DNA from: Takifugu bimaculatus | Lineage: Eukaryota; Chordata; Actinopteri; Tetraodontiformes; Tetraodontidae | Assembly (NCBI GenBank): GCA_004026145.2 | Contig: CP034985.2 | Location: 2,706,956-2,770,955 of the forward strand | DNA length: 64,000 nt | Reading direction: 5' to 3' | In this document: positions 58,308-64,000 of the stretch, in pieces | Position numbering within the stretch: the first letter of the stretch is position 1 | Layout: every line of letters begins with the position of its first letter | Made by a program: the position numbers and the translations under genes | Notes under the pieces: generated by a model | Told to the model about the DNA's origin: nothing | The model's database searches: none | The model's input: only the letters and a program-made list of their open reading frames with translations

Positions 58308-59891
58308 ATGAGGTACCAGAGATGGCTGATGGTGATCACACTGTGGACGGTGCCTGCTGCGTTCTGCTGTCCCGACATCTGTAAATGCTCCATCAAGTCT
58401 GCTTCAGTCAAGGCAGAGGTCGACTGTCATAAAAGGGGGCTCCGTGTCTTCCCCTCTAACCTGCCCAGTGATGCCTGGATCCTCAAATTAGGTGAGTGTG
58501 TTGAACACAAATGATCTTCTCACATCAGAGAATGGCTCTTTCCATATGGAAACAGGCTTATATGTAATATAATCCTACTGTGTAAAGGTGAGAATGGCAT
58601 CACAGACCTGAAGGCCAACACTCTGGGAACAATTCCAAAGGTTGAGAGCATCAATTTGGAGCGTAATGCAGTCAAGTCCATCCATCCCCAGGCGTTCTCT
58701 GGGGCCAAGCAATTGATGCTCCTTAATCTTTATGGCAACCACATCACCAAGCTTCCATCAAGGGGGTTCAAAGTAAGCATTATGGAGAGGAATTGTACAC
58801 AGAGCCAACACATGGCACCCATGTATCTGACCACATGTCTCACTCTGTAGGACCTGTTGAAATCTTCGTTTCCTCATGTTAGGACAAAACCAGATCAGCG
58901 TCCTCAAACCTGACATGTTTGCAGGGATGAGGAATTTGTCAGACCTGGATCTTCCTCTCAATGCACTAACAATCCTCTCATCCAACACCTTTAAGCCTCT
59001 AATTGCCCTCAAAGTGCTGGATCTGTCGCTGAATCGCATCCAGAGGATCTCTCCAAAAGCCTTCACTGGACTCAGGCAGCTTCTCTTCCTCAACTTAGAT
59101 AACAACAGGTTATATCAATACAACACAAACACAATGATAATAGTATTGATTATTCTAGCTATATATATTTCTAGAAGTTATCGTATATCTCGGTTCCAGT
59201 CTGAGAACCATTCCAGCCGGGACATTCAGGCCACTGGTTTCTCTGGAGATGCTGGTTCTAGACAACAACTTTTTGTCCACACTGAGCTCGTCAACACTGA
59301 ACGGCCTTAGAAATTTGCAGGTAACACTCATGGATGCAGTTATACACCTGGACTTTGCCTCATCAACAGTATATATGATATAAATGCAAACTAGGAGACG
59401 AGCCGATGCAGCCATGAACTGCAGTCAAGATTTGTATAAAGCAACATCACTTTCAACATTAAAATACACCTTTTGTCTCCTGGACCAGGAACTGTACTTG
59501 AGGAACAACGAGTTGGAGCACCTGCCTCCAGATGTCTTCAGCAACATGGCCAGGCTGTCTCAGCTGGCGCTCAGTGGGAATCGCCTGAAACTAGTGGATG
59601 GAAACATGTTTGCTCATATGCCAGGTAAGACTCTCAACTCCAGAAGAGACCAGAGTGAAATTGAATTGATTGCGTGTGTTACCGGAATTTGCCCCCTCAG
59701 AGCTGAAGAAACTGCATCTCTATAACAACCCTTGGCACTGTGACTGTAACATCATCTCCTTGGTGCAGTGGATAGAATGGACCAAGACCACCTGGTCATC
59801 CCGGGAGACACTAAAGTGCTCAAGTCCTGTAGACCTACGAGGAAAGAGCTTCTCCAGCCTCCGACCAGGCAAACTGCTTTGCCCAGTTTGA
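58308..59891 (+). CDS. Secreted leucine-rich repeat protein (LRRNT-LRR-LRRCT), 6 exons, frameshift in exon 3
   Basis: Exons: 58,308-58,491; 58,588-58,772; 58,851-59,108; 59,200-59,320; 59,489-59,624; 59,701-59,891. Introns are only 76-168 bp and all are GT-AG. The product, about 358 residues if the frame were continuous, starts with a signal peptide (MRYQRWLMVITLWTVPAAFC) and an LRRNT cap (CPDICKC and a later DCHKRGL). Some seven or eight 24-residue LRRs follow, for example LDLSLNRIQRISPKAFTGL, and ELYLRNNELEHLPPDVFSNM. It ends with an LRRCT cap (NPWHCDCNIISLVQWI, KCSSP, LLCPV). No membrane segment or GPI signal: secreted. The closest types I recall are CPN2, LRG1 and LRRC15; I cannot choose. 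In exon 3 the frame set by exons 1-2 and the LRR frame do not agree: two bases appear to be missing near 58,866. If real, the gene is disrupted; a sequence error is equally possible. Confidence 0.82.
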
Positions 59892-60097
59892 ACCTAAAAC
59901 ACCTTGATGACTCCCTTCTGGATGCCCAGAAAGGGGGTCTCGCTCCCGTATCTCCAAATTAAAACCTGACAAGCCTATTTGGCTTTCATTTGTGATGTAT
60001 CTTGATATAGAGCTAAAACAAAATTATATAGAAGCTACCAGTCTTGTGGATGTTTTTTCATCTTTATATTATGTATTATTAAATGTAGTTACATCAA

Positions 60098-60103
60098 AAT
60101 AAA
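60098..60103 (+). terminator. Polyadenylation signal of the LRR gene
   Basis: AATAAA about 207 bases after the stop codon, the first one downstream. Confidence 0.6.
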
Positions 60104-60149
60104 TACTAACAGTTGTTTTTTTTGCTCCCTCTTTCCTGCTACATCTCCT

Positions 60150-60390
60150 AATGGGTCACGGGGAGGGTGTTGAAGCTTACTGCTGCATTTGGATGAATGA
60201 GTCACCAGGTCATTGCAGAGCAGTATTTGGGGGTTTGGTACCTGGCTCAAGGGCACTTCAGCAGTTCTCTGAAAGTGTCCCAGCACCTTGGTCTACTACC
60301 AGAATACCTTCCTGGTTGTGTCCACACCAGGACTTGAACAGGAACCCGCCGCTTTCAAATGCTTTGAATTGTATCATTAAGTTCGGATAG
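60150..60390 (-). mobile_element. tRNA-derived SINE, older copy
   Basis: On the minus strand it has a B-box-like TTCCTGTTCAAGTCCTGG, then GTGTGGACA as in the copy at 19.1 kb, and a tail that shares TCAAGGG and flanking bases with the copy at 35.7 kb. The A-box end is eroded. Confidence 0.6.
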
Positions 60391-60394
60391 TACA

Positions 60395-61000
60395 GTAGAT
60401 AGTAAGTTAGTAAGTTCTAGAGACAAGAACAATGGAGACAGAAAACATTTGAAAGCAATTTGAACAAGTTGTTTTTAGCTTACAGCGGTCGAACTTCAGA
60501 TTGCTCACGTCATGGAGCAGACAGTCATCCACTGTGCAAGAACAGATAAACGAGAGGGCGGCGAGCCACTTGCGAATGGTGGTGAAATTCTGGACGGAAT
60601 GTGGGAGAAGCAGAGCGTGACGGGAAGCTTATGGGGTAAAAAGCCATAACACATTGTGATATTTTCCTATAAGTCTGCAATTTATGCAACAAATCTCATC
60701 GACCTCCACACGCAATGATTTTGACGTGAAAAGGCCTGAATCTTCCCGCTCAGTGGGGGGAGGTAATTGTCATAATTTCCACCTGCATTAAACCTGCTAT
60801 TACAGAACAGTTGCCAAGAACATTAGAATAGCTCTACTGACTGGTGTCACTGGTCATAGCGCACCATTCAGCCAAACTCAAATAACAAGGTGGGAGGGGA
60901 GGTTTCCCTTTGCTGTTGACTTCTGACAAAATGAAATGCCTTCACTTCACAGAGTTTCCGATGATTTTACTTAAGGCTTACTTAACAGAATGTTATTCTC
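60395..61000. other. Anonymous DNA
   Basis: No gene or repeat family recognised. Confidence 0.5.
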
Positions 61001-61005
61001 TATTC

Positions 61006-61085
61006 CTCTCCTCTCCTCTCCTCCTCTCCTCTCCTCTCCTCTCCTCTCCTCTCCTCTCCTCTCCTCTCCTCTCCTCTCCTCTCCT
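61006..61085. repeat. (TCTCC)n array
   Basis: About 16 pentamer units with one slip near 61,021, not embedded in LINE sequence. Confidence 0.95.
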
Positions 61086-61089
61086 CGAG

Positions 61090-63320
61090 GACTTCTAAGG
61101 GCACATGTTGCCCCCTTAGAAGTGGGTCTTGCTTCCTTCCACATGCACTCCTTACCATGCAAAGAGCAGGTTACCGAACCTGTATCTGAGCTAACATGTA
61201 GGCTCCCTTGTGAACAGTTTCCTTTCATCGCTTTTAAGAACAAATGTGCACATGGTACAAATGCAGGTTGCATGATGGCAGAATACCAGGACATTAGGAA
61301 TGCTATCTGGATGATAGCCAATATTCCAAGATGAGGAGATTCTCTTTCTTCAAACATTAGGTGCTCTGAAAGAGTCAAGACTGGAAAGTCGTCTGACGAG
61401 CTGCTTTTGAAAATGTCAAAACTCCCTTTTCTTTGGATGGATTAGATAATCTTTTGATGAATGGAGATATTTTACAGTTTACTGTGTGATGAATATTCAA
61501 ACAGCCTCATTGCAAACAAGTGGAATGATTGTCAGAGCAAAGGGAGGAAGAGATCAGAAAGAGAGAAGGAAGAAAAGGTTAGACTGATTGAAAATGATGG
61601 TTCTGCCAGGCTTTAACATCATTTCCTTTCGATTCAAACCATAATTGGAATGCAGGAATGAAAAAAGTTGCACAGAATATTAAATCATTTCTACTATACA
61701 GGTGGAATGTGTAGATGTATGAAAAAAAAAAAACAATTTCACACTTTTGTCTCATCCTGAGTTGCTTCTGCTGTAAACCATTTTGTTTTATGTTTTTTGT
61801 ATCTGCCGTCCTAGCGTAACGATTTCAGGCACAAGCATGAGATTGACACCAAATGTCTTACTATAAAGACAGAGAATTACAGGTATTAACCTTGTTTCCC
61901 TGGATCAAGTCACAGTCTTTATACAAAAGAAAAAAGGAAGTGGTTTGGGATTATGATGGGGTCAGGAGGTGGTTAATACCCTTCTGGATTTGGAGGAGGA
62001 AATAGGATTATTAAAGAAAAATGCTATTTCTGGTAGCTGAGCGGATATTAAATACTTATATAAATAAATGGAAAACTCTACTGCTATTTATCAGAGATTA
62101 ACTTTGTCCATAAACACATGTTCTACGTTTAGAGCAGTGATGTAGACCCATGTTATCCTTTTTCAACTATTAAACCAGCCATAATGATATTATTGTGCAA
62201 TTCATTAACTTTAAATATCACATAGTTAGCATTCATTTACCACCTTGGATATTTTGAGACCATAGCAGATCTGTATAAGCATTCACTCTTTTTTTTTTCT
62301 TGAGCTTTTTTCTTCCACATTGATGGAAAGTCTGCGGAAAGATGTGTGAGATGTATCACATTGGGTTCAGCGTCAGACAGATGAGAGGAGCAGACAGGGG
62401 CCAGTGGCTCGCCAGAGATCCCACATCAGTGTGGATTAGAACCCTCCTGCTGCTGTGGCACCGACACAGTCGATCACTGTAGTGTGTGCGTGTTTGTGTG
62501 TGTGTGTGGGGGGGGGGGGGCACCTCCAACAGGGGGGGGTAAAAAGATGACTCATTTTCAAAAACACGATGTATCATGTTAATTGTTTTTTCTTAAAAAG
62601 GAGATAGAAGAAATAAATCCTTATGTGATCCAACCTCTTGCTGAGAGACTGATGGCAAGGATTACTGGTGTCTGTGTAAAGACTCAGGCCTGTCAAACTC
62701 TAAAACTCAAAAAAACTCAAAACTGTAAAAGGACTTTCAACAAGCGCAATCTTTCTAGATGCAGCATCTGAATAATCCAAGTGACGATTTGAAGGAAGCC
62801 AGGTCACTGACTGCGTTCTGAAAACAGTAGAAAAGCATTCAATATCATGCTGAAAAGAGACATTTTGTGTGTTTATTCAGATAATATGATGGAAAACAAG
62901 AGCTTGATTACATATCCAATCTCTTAAACCCAGAATTTAACTGATACAACCTGGTTTCAACTTCATTTGTAATTTTTAAATTTATTTTTCACCCTCTTTC
63001 AGAGCACAATAACAACATGTCAGTATTTACCTATACCACAGTCACTCAAATGTCGACCCAACAGTGTCATATTTGTGCATGAGTGATTTAAATGGACGTT
63101 AGAGGATATCAAGTGACTCGACAGCGTGTTCCTGAGTTTTAGTAACTTTTCAGAGTTGCCTGGCCTGTTCTCTTTTGTCCGTGAGGTAATTGCGGCAGGA
63201 ACATAGATTAATGAGTGATTGGACCTTCCAGATGTCTTTATATCACTTGCAGCTGAACTACATTGACTTACCTCTGGTAATCACCACTTCAGTGACTGGA
63301 AGGCTATTCACACCAATTTC
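61090..63320. other. Anonymous DNA
   Basis: No gene recognised. G-rich tracts at 62,508-62,521 and 62,533-62,539 follow a TG microsatellite at about 62,481-62,507. Confidence 0.5.
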
Positions 63321-63327
63321 ATTTAAT

Positions 63328-64000
63328 TACCGTATTTTCACGACGATAAGGCGCACCTAAAACAATGAGATTTTCTCAAAAATCAACGGTGCGCCTTATA
63401 ATATGGTGCGCCTTGTGTGTGGACTGAGTTCCAAAATCTGCTGTGCGCCTTTGGGAAGTGCACTACGGTAAACGCTCCGCCCATTGATTAGCGGCACACC
63501 TACGCGTAAGGACCCCCTGAAAGGGTGCCGGTCAAGAGACACGCGTATGAGGCTTACTTTAAACTGCAGGCCATCGAATATGCGGTTGAAAATGGCAATC
63601 GAGCAGCTGCAAGACATTTTACATGAGTCCATGGTCAGAAAGCAGAGAAAACAAGAAAGTGAACGAAAGTGAGGAAGACAAAGCTCAGTTTCCGCGGGAA
63701 CAAAGCAAGGTGGCCCGAGCTGGAAGACCGAGTGGAACAGTTGGTTGTGGAACAGCGAACAACTGGAAGGGGCATCTCTACTGTCACCAAAGGCCAAATC
63801 GATTGCTGAAGAAATGGACATTGAACACTTCCAAGGAGGTCCGTCTTGGTGTTTTTGCTTTATGAGGAGGCGGCGTCTCTCCATAAGCACAAGGACAACT
63901 GTTGCGCAACGGCGCCCACGGATTACCAGGAGAGGGTGGCCATCTTCCGCACCTACTGCTGTGACAAGATAACCGCGCCCAGCCACATCACCGCATCAAC
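63328..64000 (+). mobile_element. Pogo/Tigger-like DNA transposon, 5' part, continues past the window
   Basis: Begins with a terminal repeat CGTATTTTCACGACGATAAG and sub-terminal copies of GGTGCGCCTTATA and GGTGCGCCTTGTG. The transposase is broken over frames: EAYFKLQAIEYAVENGNRAA plus ARHF at about 63,550-63,620 (first helix-turn-helix), then KARWPELEDRVEQLVVEQRT-like residues near 63,705-63,765 and HFQGGPSWCFCFMRRRRLSI at about 63,825-63,885 (second, CENP-B-like DNA-binding domain), then VAIFRTYCCDKIT at the window end. Frame changes show it is inactive. The catalytic DDE domain would lie beyond 64,000. Confidence 0.75.

Overview
The window looks like part of a ray-finned (teleost) fish nuclear chromosome. 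Two lines of evidence support this: compact introns of about 75-950 bp in two spliced genes, and a repeat mix typical of fish (Rex3/RTE-like and CR1/L2-like LINEs, Ty3/Gypsy chromovirus-like elements, a tRNA-derived SINE, hAT and pogo DNA transposons, long CTGT, CATC and TCTCC microsatellites). The assignment is by recognition only; no database search was possible.

Two host genes can be supported, both on the + strand. The first is PM20D2 (peptidase M20 domain-containing 2, a cytosolic dipeptidase) at 43,853-47,005: seven exons that join in frame to about 415 residues. The second is a secreted leucine-rich repeat protein at 58,308-59,891: six exons, signal peptide, LRRNT, LRRs and LRRCT. Its third exon is two bases short of the expected frame. 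A single orphan exon candidate lies at 55,047-55,105. I see no other convincing host gene, so most of the window is intergenic or intronic sequence of unrecognised genes.

Layout: 1-6.0 kb without genes; 6.0-8.35 kb a decayed Rex3/RTE-like LINE; 8.35-14.7 kb mostly anonymous, with a candidate solo LTR near 10.5 kb; 14.7-21.4 kb a repeat nest (minus-strand Gypsy, L2-like LINE 3' end, SINE piece, plus-strand Gypsy fossil); 21.4-32.5 kb anonymous DNA with microsatellites and a very large CA/AT/TG quasi-palindrome; 32.5-34.3 kb a second minus-strand Gypsy of the same family; 34.3-43 kb SINE, LINE tail and simple repeats; 43-47 kb BED finger fragment, a small inverted-repeat element and PM20D2; 47-58 kb interstitial telomere repeat, a second L2-like LINE and a hAT deletion derivative; 58-60 kb the LRR gene; 60-64 kb a SINE, a pentamer array and the start of a pogo element that runs off the window.

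The most unusual observation concerns the L2-like LINE family. Two copies (17.28-18.23 kb and 52.97-54.17 kb) share the same junction, at which an inverted piece of what appears to be the family's own open reading frame sits inside the 3' untranslated region. Because both copies share the breakpoint, it was probably present in a replicating source element rather than made twice by independent twin priming. Transcripts of such an element could fold back on themselves.
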